DNA of 64,000 bases from an uncultured Clostridia bacterium (GTDB lineage Bacteria; Bacillota; Clostridia; Christensenellales; Borkfalkiaceae), in the NCBI GenBank assembly GCA_934248055.1, contig CAKQKI010000004.1, positions 78,677 to 142,676 of the forward strand. Direction: 5' to 3'. This document shows, piece by piece, positions 6,814 to 14,276 of this stretch (position 1 is its first letter; each line of letters starts with the position of its first letter). The notes under the pieces were generated by a model. That model was not told the DNA's origin. It searched no databases and was given only the letters and a program-made list of their open reading frames with translations. The translations under genes were made by a program, and so were the position numbers.

Positions 6814-8091
6814 ATGGATAAACTAAGGAAATCGTTTCTTATCTTTTGCGCCGTTCTTACGGCAATGTTTTTCACAAACGCATGCGTGCTTACGAGAACG
6901 GAATACGTCGCGCCCGAGAATAACACGGTCAGTATAGAAACCGTGGAAACGGACTCGTCGCTGTATGACGATCCCGTAAAAATGCTTGAAAAAACCCGTC
7001 CGAGCGTTCTCGAAGTTTACGCTACTTCGAACGGTCGCTCTTACAGTGCGGGCAGCGGAGTGATTTTTGCAAAAGATAAAAAAGAAGGCGACGCGGCGGA
7101 CGGTAAAACCCGTTATTATATTCTTACCTGTCATCACGTGATAGACGAAACTTCTACTTTCGCCGTTAAAGATATTGCGGGCAATCAGTACAGCGTGGAA
7201 CTTATCGGCGGCGATCCGCTTTCGGATATAGCGGTGCTTCGTATGTGTCCGCAAAACGACGGGTTCGACCTTTCAAAAATTTTATATTCCGCAGAAAACA
7301 CGAAAGGCTCGATTGCGATAGCGAATCTGCGCGTTCCGTCTTCAGAAACTCAGAATTATCTTAAAGTGGGCGAAACGGTTTACGCGATAGGCAATCCGCT
7401 CGGCACTCTCGGCGGAACCGTAACCAAAGGCATAATTTCGTCAACTAACAGGAAGGTGACCGTGGAAAACAGAGTTATGACTCTTATTCAGACGGATTGC
7501 GCCATAAACAGCGGTAACTCGGGCGGCGGCTTGTTCGACGGCGGCGGCAATCTCGCGGGAATAGTGAACGCGGGATATTCGGGCAATGTTGAAGGTCTTA
7601 ATTTCGCAATCCCTTCCGACGTTGCTCTTGAAAAAGCCGAATCGCTCGTTAAAACTTACACGGGCAAGAGTACCGACGAAAGCGGCGGCTACGGATATAT
7701 AGAAGGCAATTCCCGCATTATCGTTGCGAACGAAAATTCTCAAAACGCTCCCGAAAATTACGATTTCTCGGTAGTCGATTATTATACTACGGGCGGCGGA
7801 ATTTTCGGCGGAAATACCGTAACGAGCCGTTATCCTATAGTATACAGAGTAACCGCGGGCAGTTTGTTTGACGGTAAACTTGAAAAAGGCGATAAGATTA
7901 CAGACGTTGATTACGACGGTAAAACTTACGAAACTGTTGCGAATTCGAGTTATTCGGGCGCCGAAGTTTTACTTTCCACGATCGGCGGATTAGATCTTAA
8001 AGCGGGAAAAAAGATTATCTTTACCGTAACGAGAAACAACGTTTCCAAAAAAATAGAAATAACGCTTACTCAATATTATTATAAACCGTAA
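6814..8091 (+). CDS. HtrA/DegP-like trypsin-family serine protease, membrane-attached
   Basis: 425 residues. An N-terminal hydrophobic segment (about 7-24, ending TNAC at Cys24) serves as anchor or lipoprotein signal. The protease domain has the full triad: His108 in TCHHVID, Asp138 in GGDPLSDIAVL and Ser236 in NSGNSGGGLF. The C-terminal region (about 325-420, SLFDGKLEKGDKITDVDYDG...) fits one PDZ domain, as in HtrA. It probably degrades misfolded proteins outside the membrane. The ribosome site AAAGAGG precedes ATG 6814; TGGTAAAAT at about 6787 could be an extended -10. It sits alone between a structured leader and a strong terminator. Confidence 0.85.
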   Translation: MDKLRKSFLIFCAVLTAMFFTNACVLTRTEYVAPENNTVSIETVETDSSLYDDPVKMLEKTRPSVLEVYATSNGRSYSAGSGVIFAKDKKEGDAADGKTRYYILTCHHVIDETSTFAVKDIAGNQYSVELIGGDPLSDIAVLRMCPQNDGFDLSKILYSAENTKGSIAIANLRVPSSETQNYLKVGETVYAIGNPLGTLGGTVTKGIISSTNRKVTVENRVMTLIQTDCAINSGNSGGGLFDGGGNLAGIVNAGYSGNVEGLNFAIPSDVALEKAESLVKTYTGKSTDESGGYGYIEGNSRIIVANENSQNAPENYDFSVVDYYTTGGGIFGGNTVTSRYPIVYRVTAGSLFDGKLEKGDKITDVDYDGKTYETVANSSYSGAEVLLSTIGGLDLKAGKKIIFTVTRNNVSKKIEITLTQYYYKP

Positions 8092-8099
8092 TGCGCGGC

Positions 8100-8132
8100 G
8101 GCGCGGCGACTAAGGTCGCCGCGCCTTTTTTT
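8100..8132 (+). terminator. strong Rho-independent terminator
   Basis: GGCGCGGCGAC (8100-8110) pairs fully with GTCGCCGCGCC (8115-8125), loop of four, then seven T. Confidence 0.9.
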
Positions 8133-8204
8133 ATTTTGCTCGCGCGGACTGCGAAGATTTTTTTATTTTTGCCCCGCATAAGGTGGCAAGAAACGGGTCG
8201 GGCG

Positions 8205-8213
8205 CATATATTA
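8205..8213 (+). promoter_or_regulatory. possible sporulation-type -10 element
   Basis: CATATATTA fits the CATANNNTA pattern of mother-cell sporulation sigma factors (SigK class) 80 bases before the gene at 8294. I see no convincing partner -35 element, so this is weak. Confidence 0.2.
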
Positions 8214-8293
8214 GAGTGAATAGAGTAGCCGAATGAAAACGAAACGCGCGTAAAACAAGCGGCTTGGTATTTATTCGGGGAAAGGAGGTTAAA

Positions 8294-8941
8294 ATGTCAT
8301 TTTACTCTAATTGCACGTCGGACAAAATTCCTTGCCGCATAAACGGCAATCCGCTTAACGGATTGTGCGAGAAAGTTTGTATTCAGGCTAAAAAGGTGTT
8401 CGACGCCTGCATCAAGCAGTCGCAGGAGGACGGTTTCGTATTGAATCTTACGAATCTTACTCCCGCAAATCCCACGTATCCGCTGACTTTCGTCAGCGCG
8501 AGAAGCAATCAGACTCAGGCGCAGATCAACGCGCTTTCCGTCGATCCTATTCCCGACAGGCAGAATTTAAGCAGGGTACAGATAACTTACACGGTGCCTA
8601 TGGAAGTCGTGTATACCGACGCCGCAGGCGTGCAGGGGAAAGCGACGTCTTTGGTAACGCTCAGTCAGGACGTTATCCTTTTCGTTCCCGCTCCGTCGAT
8701 TATGCCGTACGGAGTGGAAGCCATCGTTTCGGTGGTTGCTCCCGAAGGAACGTATACGGGTGAAAATCAATTCACCGTTTCGTGCTGTACAACGTCTATA
8801 CTTAAAGTCGTTATGTCGGTTGAACTTCTCGTGCCGTCTTACGGCTACGCCGCAATGCCGTCCTGTCAGGAATATACTCAGGAAGTATGTTCGGGATTTT
8901 TCGAACTCCCGCTCTTTCCCGACGGCGACGTAAACGGGTAA
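8294..8941 (+). CDS. conserved-looking Cys-containing protein of unknown function
   Basis: 215 residues, start fixed by a very strong AAAGGAGG site. No signal peptide. The N terminus is cysteine-rich (YSNCTSDKIPCRING, GLCEKVCIQAKKVFDAC) and the middle and C terminus are beta-strand-like (VQITYTVPMEVVYTDAAG, DVILFVPAPSIMPYGVEAIVS), with a CC pair (SCCTTS) and further Cys near the end. The pattern of spaced Cys in a beta-rich protein would suit a spore-coat or other cross-linked surface-layer protein, but that is only inference, helped slightly by the possible sporulation -10 upstream. It has its own terminator. Confidence 0.7.
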   Translation: MSFYSNCTSDKIPCRINGNPLNGLCEKVCIQAKKVFDACIKQSQEDGFVLNLTNLTPANPTYPLTFVSARSNQTQAQINALSVDPIPDRQNLSRVQITYTVPMEVVYTDAAGVQGKATSLVTLSQDVILFVPAPSIMPYGVEAIVSVVAPEGTYTGENQFTVSCCTTSILKVVMSVELLVPSYGYAAMPSCQEYTQEVCSGFFELPLFPDGDVNG

Positions 8942-8984
8942 AACAGCCGTTTAAACGATAATTATCTTATAAAATACTTAATCG

Positions 8985-9007
8985 CGCCCGATTTTACGGG
9001 CGTTTTT
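8985..9007 (+). terminator. terminator after the unknown gene
   Basis: CGCCCG (8985-8990) with CGGGCG (8997-9002), then TTTTT. Confidence 0.75.
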
Positions 9008-9009
9008 AT

Positions 9010-9038
9010 TTGCAAAATTTTACGCGCGGTGGTATAAT
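9010..9038 (+). promoter_or_regulatory. promoter giving a leaderless mRNA for the phosphoesterase
   Basis: TTGCAA (9010-9015), 17 bases, TATAAT (9033-9038). The ATG at 9045 starts only 6 bases after the -10 box, at the expected transcription start, and there is no Shine-Dalgarno. Confidence 0.65.
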
Positions 9039-9044
9039 AAAAAA

Positions 9045-9740
9045 ATGAAAGTGTACGCGATAAGCGATTTACATCTCTCTCTTTCGGGCGAAAAACCCAT
9101 GTGCGTTTTCGGCTCGAAGTGGGACGGTTATCTCGATAAAATAAAAGCCGACTGGGCAAAAAAGGTAACCGACGACGATATCGTTCTGATTGCGGGCGAT
9201 ATAAGTTGGGCAATGAAACTCGACGACGCCGTGAACGATATGAAATACTTTTCGGACTTTAAAGGTACCAAAATTTTAATTCGCGGCAATCACGATTACT
9301 GGTGGAGCGGAATAACCAAAGTCCGCGCCGCGCTTCCGGGTAGGGTAATCGCATTGCAGAACGACGCCGTAAAAACGGGCAATCTTATTTTTTGCGGCTC
9401 GCGCGGGTGGGCTGTCGAAGGCGCGCCGGATTTCGACGAGCATGACAGGCACATATATCTTCGCGAAGCCGAACGCTTTAAACTTGCCTTGTCCGAAGCG
9501 GTTAAATTAAAACGTGAAGGCGACGTTATCGTTGCGATGATACATTATCCGCCGTTCAACGTTCGCCGCGAGCCGTCGCTTTTTACGGATATTTTTGAAA
9601 AATACGGCGTAAATAAAGTCGTTTACGGTCATCTGCACGGAAAAGACGCGAAAGCGTATCCGCGGTTTTTCAGAAACGGAGTGGAATATATTTTATCTTC
9701 CTGCGATATGACCGACAATACTCTTGTAGAGGTGCTGTAA
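9045..9740 (+). CDS. calcineurin-like metallophosphoesterase
   Basis: 231 residues with the complete metallophosphoesterase signature: DLHLS (residue 8 on), GDISW near 50, RGNHDYWW near 82, MIHYPP near 165 and VYGHLHG near 185. These residues bind the two metal ions. The substrate is not predictable (phosphoprotein, nucleotide or phosphodiester). It appears to be read from a leaderless transcript and abuts the next gene (TAA directly followed by ATG), so the two are co-transcribed and perhaps translationally coupled. Confidence 0.9.
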   Translation: MKVYAISDLHLSLSGEKPMCVFGSKWDGYLDKIKADWAKKVTDDDIVLIAGDISWAMKLDDAVNDMKYFSDFKGTKILIRGNHDYWWSGITKVRAALPGRVIALQNDAVKTGNLIFCGSRGWAVEGAPDFDEHDRHIYLREAERFKLALSEAVKLKREGDVIVAMIHYPPFNVRREPSLFTDIFEKYGVNKVVYGHLHGKDAKAYPRFFRNGVEYILSSCDMTDNTLVEVL

Positions 9741-10850
9741 ATGAAAGAAAAAATCAAAGCAATTTTAAATCGTTGGTTTATAACGGCGTTTTCGGGAATG
9801 GCTCAGGGGCTTTTCTGTACCCTTATTGCAGGCACTATTCTCGGACAGATAGGCAAATGGTCGGGAGATAATTATTTCGGTAACGCCATAACGACTATTG
9901 CGAATTTTGCAAAAACGCTCATGGGCGCGGGGATAGGCGTCGGGATAGCGTATTATCTCAAAAAAAGTAAACTTTTGGTGTTTTCTGCGGGAGTGGCGGG
10001 AATAGTCGGCGCTTTTGCGGATACTCTCGTATACCGCGGAACGGGAATCGAAGTTTTAAAACTCGGCAGTTGCGGCAATCCCATAGGTGCGTACGTGGTG
10101 ACGATGCTCGTCGTAGAAGTATGCGGTTTATATGAAGGCAAAACCAAACTCGATATTATTCTGATTCCGCTCGGCGCGATGATATTGTCGTTTGCGGGCG
10201 TGTATCTTGCGTATCCGTTCATATTGCTTATAAACGAACTCGGGCGGCTTATAGCCGTTGCCACGAACGCGACGCCGTTCGTTATGGGCGTGGTCATCTC
10301 GGTTATAATGGGTATTCTTCTGACGATGCCCACGTCTTCGGCGGCAATCTGGATAACGCTTGCAAAGCCCGTGTTCGATAATCCGTCTCTTGTAGGCACC
10401 GCGGAATACAATGCAATGCTTCTTGCGGGCGGCGCCGCCGTTACGGGTTGCGCGGCGCATATGATAGGATTTGCGGTTACGAGTTTTCGCGAAAACGGCG
10501 TTTCGGGTCTTATTTCTCAGGGAATAGGCACGAGCATGCTTCAGATTCCTAATATTATGCGAAAACCCGTTATAATGCTTCCCGAAATTATAGCGAGCGC
10601 GATTTTAGGTCCGCTTTCTACGTGCGTATTCAAAATGAATTGCGGTTTTTCGGGCGGCGGCATGGGAACGAGCGGTCTTGTGGGCGTGTTTGACGTAATC
10701 GACCGCAACGCGCAGATGAATCCGTTCATGCTCGCTCTGACGATAGCGTTGCTTTTATTTATTCTTCCGGCGGCAATTTCGTTGGCTTGCTCGGAGTTCA
10801 TGCGCAAAAAAGGCGTAATAAATTTCGGCGATATGAAACTTGACGACTAA
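9741..10850 (+). CDS. PTS EIIC-type multi-spanning membrane protein
   Basis: 369 residues, mostly hydrophobic, with about ten predicted membrane segments and glycine-rich loops (GTILGQIGKW, GAGIGVGIAYYLKKSK, NCGFSGGGMGTSGLVG). It resembles the PTS sugar-transporter IIC family often annotated in Firmicutes without attached IIA or IIB domains. No PTS partner gene is nearby, so the substrate and whether it works as a PTS permease are unclear. Ribosome site GAGGTG lies within the end of the preceding gene. Confidence 0.75.
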   Translation: MKEKIKAILNRWFITAFSGMAQGLFCTLIAGTILGQIGKWSGDNYFGNAITTIANFAKTLMGAGIGVGIAYYLKKSKLLVFSAGVAGIVGAFADTLVYRGTGIEVLKLGSCGNPIGAYVVTMLVVEVCGLYEGKTKLDIILIPLGAMILSFAGVYLAYPFILLINELGRLIAVATNATPFVMGVVISVIMGILLTMPTSSAAIWITLAKPVFDNPSLVGTAEYNAMLLAGGAAVTGCAAHMIGFAVTSFRENGVSGLISQGIGTSMLQIPNIMRKPVIMLPEIIASAILGPLSTCVFKMNCGFSGGGMGTSGLVGVFDVIDRNAQMNPFMLALTIALLLFILPAAISLACSEFMRKKGVINFGDMKLDD

Positions 10851-10864
10851 TAATCTTTAATAAT

Positions 10865-10892
10865 CTCTCATATATTTTTATGAGAGGTTTTT
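10865..10892 (+). terminator. hairpin that includes the yabP ribosome site
   Basis: CTCTCATA (10865-10872) pairs with TATGAGAG (10879-10886), followed by GTTTTTTA. It reads as a terminator for the upstream operon, but its 3' arm GAGAGG is also the only Shine-Dalgarno for yabP (ATG 10897). Folding would both stop read-through and hide the site. Confidence 0.6.
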
Positions 10893-10896
10893 TATT

Positions 10897-11154
10897 ATGG
10901 AAAATTGCATTCATTCCGTAAATATAGACGGCATGGCAAGAGTTACCGCAACGGCGGTGGAAGAAGTTGCGGGTTTTACCGAAAAAGAAATCCGCCTGAA
11001 AGTAAGGGGCGGCGACACTCTCGTTCTTTCGGGGGATAATCTTAAAATACTGTGCTTTGACAATAAAAGCGGAGCGTTTACCGCGCAAGGCGCAATCGCG
11101 GGGCTTAAATACCGCGCGAAAGCCGAAAGCGTGGTAAAAAGGATTTTTAAATAA
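10897..11154 (+). CDS. yabP: sporulation protein YabP
   Basis: 85 residues of the YabP/YqfC family: short beta-rich protein with NIDGMARVTATAVEEVAGFTEKEIRLKVRGGDTLVLSGDNLKI. In Bacillus it is a sporulation gene followed by yabQ and divIC, exactly the order here. Its stop codon overlaps the yabQ start (A shared). Molecular role is not defined. Confidence 0.88.
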   Translation: MENCIHSVNIDGMARVTATAVEEVAGFTEKEIRLKVRGGDTLVLSGDNLKILCFDNKSGAFTAQGAIAGLKYRAKAESVVKRIFK

Positions 11155-11681
11155 TGTTCGTGACTGCCGATCAGCCGCGAGCCGTTGTTTTATTGTTCGT
11201 TGCGGGCGCGGCGGCGGGCGTGTTTTACGAACTTTTTTATTTTATAAAACTGTTTTTTAAAGGGGCTGTTTTAAAGTCCGTTTTAAACGCGGCGTGGTGC
11301 GCCTTTTCGTCGATTTTGTTCGTTCACGTCAACTGCGAATGCGATCTCGGCGATTTTCGTTTATATAAAGCCGTTATTTTTTTTACGGGAGCGTTATTTT
11401 ATTATCTCAGCGCGCATAAAATCGTTGCTTTTTTCGAGTTGAAAGCGTATAATATATTCGTAAAAGTCTTTAAACGTTTCTCATGCGTCGCTTCGGAAAG
11501 GAAAAACGCGCGAAAGGTGGAGTATGTCGGATCAAAAAAGAAAAAGAATATTTATGGCAACTCTTTCGGGCGGAGTTCTGTTGTTGTTTATAATGGTAGC
11601 GATAGTATGCTATCAACTGACGGCGGTTTTCGTAAAAAAAAGAGAAATAGCGGTTTACGAAGCGCGCATCGCTTATCTTAA
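11154..11681 (+). CDS. yabQ: spore-cortex protein YabQ (C terminus extended into ftsB)
   Basis: 175 residues as the frame stands. Residues 1-110 are YabQ-like: hydrophobic segments AVVLLFVAGAAAGVFYELFYF, AAWCAFSSILFVHV, AVIFFTGALFYYLSAHKIV, as expected of the integral membrane protein needed for spore cortex formation. After about residue 124 the frame runs into the downstream ftsB gene for 158 bases and the sequence turns into low-quality Ser/Lys-rich text, so the native stop may have been lost (frameshift or point change) or the overlap may be real. It probably functions with yabP in the sporangium. Confidence 0.75.
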   Translation: MFVTADQPRAVVLLFVAGAAAGVFYELFYFIKLFFKGAVLKSVLNAAWCAFSSILFVHVNCECDLGDFRLYKAVIFFTGALFYYLSAHKIVAFFELKAYNIFVKVFKRFSCVASERKNARKVEYVGSKKKKNIYGNSFGRSSVVVYNGSDSMLSTDGGFRKKKRNSGLRSAHRLS

Positions 11682-11805
11682 CGAAAAACTCGAAGAAACG
11701 GAAGACGAAATCGAAAAGTGGAATATCTTAGACGAGCGCAACAGGTTGTTTTTATTGTACGAAGCGATGAAAAGAGGCTGGGAATTTCCTGATAATGAAG
11801 AGTGA
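11524..11805 (+). CDS. FtsB/DivIC-type septum initiator
   Basis: 93 residues: short basic N terminus, one membrane segment (about 13-32, VLLLFIMVAIVCYQLTAV), then a coiled coil (EARIAYLNEKLEETEDEIEKWN) and a short tail. This is the single-span coiled-coil layout of DivIC/FtsB, part of the division complex with FtsL and DivIB. Position after yabP-yabQ supports DivIC. Start ATG 11524 follows AAAGGTGGAG. Overlaps yabQ by 158 bases and the ppx start by 11. Confidence 0.85.
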   Translation: MSDQKRKRIFMATLSGGVLLLFIMVAIVCYQLTAVFVKKREIAVYEARIAYLNEKLEETEDEIEKWNILDERNRLFLLYEAMKRGWEFPDNEE

Positions 11806-12652
11806 TTTTCCGATTGCCGTGATAGACGTCGGCAGTAATTCCGTCCGATTGATGTTTACGGACGGTTTTTTTAAAGAAAAGAAAATAATAACCACAAGGC
11901 TCGGCGAAAGCGCGGGCGGGTCAAAAAATCTTTTGCCGTCGGCAATGGAAAGAACGGTTCTTGCAATTTCCGAGTTTAAGCGCGAAGCGGAAAAGCGCGG
12001 CGCGAAAAAGATATGCGTTTTCGCAACTCAGGCTGTTCGCGGCGCGGATAACAAAGCCGAATTTTTAAAAGCGGTAAAAGAAAAATGCGGACTTAACGTT
12101 GACGTTCTGAGCGGAGAAAAGGAAGCGATAAGCGGGCTTTTAGGCGCAACCGGCGGCAATAACGGCGGAATTATAGACGTTGGCGGAGCGAGCAGCGAAG
12201 CGGGCGTTCTTAAAAACGGCAAAATCGTTTACGCCGCGAGCGTTCCCGTAGGCGCGGTAAGGCTTTATTCGGAGTTTTTAAGAAATAAAGAAAAAATCGA
12301 AAACTATCTTTTAAAAGTCGCGGCTGCTTTTAAGGGCGCGCCCGTTACAGATTATTTCGCAATAGGCGGCACGGCGGGCAGTTTAGCCGCCGTTGATTTG
12401 AATCTCAAGGTTTACGATTTTGAAAAAACGGACGGGCATTTTATAACCCTTGAAAGACTCGAAGACCTTAAAGACGAATTGTTTTCTTTATCGCCCGAAC
12501 GAATTTTTGAAAAATACTGTGTGGACGAAAAACGCGCGGATATTATAGCGGGCGGCGCCGCAACCCTTATCGCGATTATGAAAGCGATAGGGCTTAAAGG
12601 GGTTACCGTCAGCGAAAAAGATAATCTCGAAGGCTATTTGGAACTGTTATGA
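11795..12652 (+). CDS. ppx: Ppx/GppA-family exopolyphosphatase
   Basis: 285 residues, the short form with only the two actin-like ATPase lobes. Motifs: AVIDVGSNSVRLM at the N terminus (phosphate 1), GGIIDVGGASSEAGVL in the middle (phosphate 2) and IIAGGAATLIAIM near the C terminus. It releases phosphate from polyphosphate or pppGpp; the two activities cannot be told apart by sequence alone. It overlaps the divIC-like gene at its start and the M50 gene by 4 bases at its end, so it is within one operon. Confidence 0.88.
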   Translation: MKSDFPIAVIDVGSNSVRLMFTDGFFKEKKIITTRLGESAGGSKNLLPSAMERTVLAISEFKREAEKRGAKKICVFATQAVRGADNKAEFLKAVKEKCGLNVDVLSGEKEAISGLLGATGGNNGGIIDVGGASSEAGVLKNGKIVYAASVPVGAVRLYSEFLRNKEKIENYLLKVAAAFKGAPVTDYFAIGGTAGSLAAVDLNLKVYDFEKTDGHFITLERLEDLKDELFSLSPERIFEKYCVDEKRADIIAGGAATLIAIMKAIGLKGVTVSEKDNLEGYLELL

Positions 12653-13704
12653 AAAAGAAAGTAGGAAAAACAATCGCAAATATTTTGATAGCCGCGCTTT
12701 GCGTTGCGATATTTGCTTTTTACGAAGCGAAAGCCTTTCAGGCGTTTGAAAAAAAATGGCTTGTGTGTCTGCTTTCGGTAATCGGTCTTGCGATCGCTTA
12801 CGTCGTTTATCCCGTAATTCACGAACTCGGTCACGTGGTGTTCGGAAAATTCGCGGGGCTCAGAACGGGGGCGATTTGCGCGGGAATTTTCTGCGTCGAT
12901 TATTCTTCCGGCACTCCGTCGTTTTCTTTGCGCGCGCCGACTGCGGATTTCGGCTATACGGTAATGCTTCCGACTGATAAAAGCGGTTATCCGTCCAAGT
13001 ACGCCGTTTCGGCGGCGGGCGGTCTTGCGTTTTCGCTGTTAACGATAGTCGCGGGGCTTACTTTTGCAGTTAATTTTACGGGCAGCGTTTACGTGTTTTG
13101 CCTTATTGCCGCGCCGTATCCCTTAGCGCTTTATATTCTTCTTATGAACATGTTTCCGTTTTCAGACGATTCCGACGGCACCGTCATTTACAAAACGCTT
13201 ACCGAAAGCAGAAATTCCGATTTTTTCCGCGCTCTCGACGCCGTTGCGGCGGTCGAACTCGGCGCGATGCCGAAAGACCTTACGCCGTCGCTTATCGTAA
13301 AACGGAGCGACGAAAGCGATAAATACGGTAAAATTCTCGCTTATTTAAGATACCTTTCGCTGTTATATACCGATACCGACGGCGCTTTAAGAACCCTGTC
13401 GGGAATCGACGAAAACGGCTATCTCGGCGTGGAAATCGAAAAAGAAAAGTTTTTCGCCGCGATAATCGGGGGCGACGATAAATATCTTAAAAGAAACGAA
13501 AACGCCGTTTTACCGCTTATATCCACCGAAAAATCGCCGTCTGACTTCCGCATTCACGCGGCTTACAGAATTTATATGAAAGAATACGACTGGGCGAAAC
13601 TCGTTATAAAAGGCGGTCTTAATTTTTTAAACGGTCACAGAAAAAACGGTATTTCTTATCAGGAAAAAGAATATCTTGAAAATATGTATAAAGAACTCGG
13701 CTGA
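12649..13704 (+). CDS. M50-family (site-2-protease-like) membrane metalloprotease
   Basis: 351 residues. Two N-terminal membrane segments are followed by the zinc motif HELGH at about residue 63 (VYPVIHELGHVVFGKFAG) and, after more hydrophobic segments, NMFPFSDDSDG at about 168, which fits the second M50 motif (third zinc ligand Asp). The C-terminal 170 residues are soluble and helical (TPR-like in look, unassigned). It could process a membrane-bound regulator such as an anti-sigma factor; SpoIVFB, the sporulation M50 protease, is a possible analogue but the sequence is not diagnostic. Confidence 0.75.
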   Translation: MKKKVGKTIANILIAALCVAIFAFYEAKAFQAFEKKWLVCLLSVIGLAIAYVVYPVIHELGHVVFGKFAGLRTGAICAGIFCVDYSSGTPSFSLRAPTADFGYTVMLPTDKSGYPSKYAVSAAGGLAFSLLTIVAGLTFAVNFTGSVYVFCLIAAPYPLALYILLMNMFPFSDDSDGTVIYKTLTESRNSDFFRALDAVAAVELGAMPKDLTPSLIVKRSDESDKYGKILAYLRYLSLLYTDTDGALRTLSGIDENGYLGVEIEKEKFFAAIIGGDDKYLKRNENAVLPLISTEKSPSDFRIHAAYRIYMKEYDWAKLVIKGGLNFLNGHRKNGISYQEKEYLENMYKELG

Positions 13705-13759
13705 CAAGTCGAAACAATTGCGCTTAAACTGCGTTTTTAATCGCTCGGAATAAAACCGA

Positions 13760-13793
13760 AATTGCGTTTAACTGCGTTCGGCGCAATTTTTTT
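13760..13793 (+). terminator. terminator of the yabP-M50 operon (first)
   Basis: AATTGCG (13760-13766) with CGCAATT (13782-13788), then a T run. Confidence 0.6.
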
Positions 13794-13802
13794 ATTGTTA
13801 TA

Positions 13803-13828
13803 AACGGCGTTTCGCCGTTATTTTTTTT
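13803..13828 (+). terminator. terminator of the yabP-M50 operon (second)
   Basis: AACGGCG, three-base loop, CGCCGTT, then A and eight T. Confidence 0.75.
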
Positions 13829-13840
13829 GCCGTTTTATTC

Positions 13841-14135
13841 TAGGGATTCCATTCGTCATCACTAGTTATTTTTGCGGTGATAAACCGATTTATGCGGCGT
13901 TAAACGCCGCTCGTAGTACTTTAAGTACAACTTCGGGCGTTTGCCTTGCCTAAACGAGCCGCAATGCGGTCGGTTTCTCATTCGCAAAAATGCTTCGCAC
14001 CGAAAAGAGCGCATTTTTTGATGATTTTTTGCGAACGTGAGAGTTGCTGTATTCGGCATACTGCGCCCGAACGGTCGCGGAAAATGGCGAAAAAGACGCC
14101 TTTTCGGTAATTAGTGATGACGAATGGAATCCCTA
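13841..14135. mobile_element. 295-bp MITE-like element with perfect 24-bp inverted ends
   Basis: TAGGGATTCCATTCGTCATC- (24 bases, 13841-13864) is repeated exactly in inverse at 14112-14135. The outermost TA may be the duplicated target, as with Tc1/mariner/IS630-type MITEs. The interior has no convincing gene; it contains a GTACTTTAAGTAC hairpin and a GATGATTTTTTGCGAA segment similar to the core of the elements at 46801 and 59351. Perfect ends suggest a fairly recent insertion, between the M50 operon terminators and the gyrB promoter. Confidence 0.8.
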
Positions 14136-14182
14136 TTTCAAAAACATTTGCTTTTAAATCTTTAAAAATTGCCGAAATCGCT

Positions 14183-14210
14183 TTTCAAACGCCGCTTTTT
14201 ATGCTATAAT
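14183..14210 (+). promoter_or_regulatory. gyrBA promoter
   Basis: TTTCAA (14183-14188), 16 bases, TATAAT (14205-14210), about 65 bases before the start. GGGGG-rich ribosome site (AAGGGGG) follows. Confidence 0.6.
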
Positions 14211-14276
14211 ATACTTAATTATTTATATAAACTTATGTATAGCGGTTTTTCGCTGTAAAATCAATAAGGGGGTTAT

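Noticed and set aside
13862..14059. 65-codon frame inside the MITE-like element
   Set aside because: No ribosome site, basic random-looking product, spans the terminal repeat; not a transposase.
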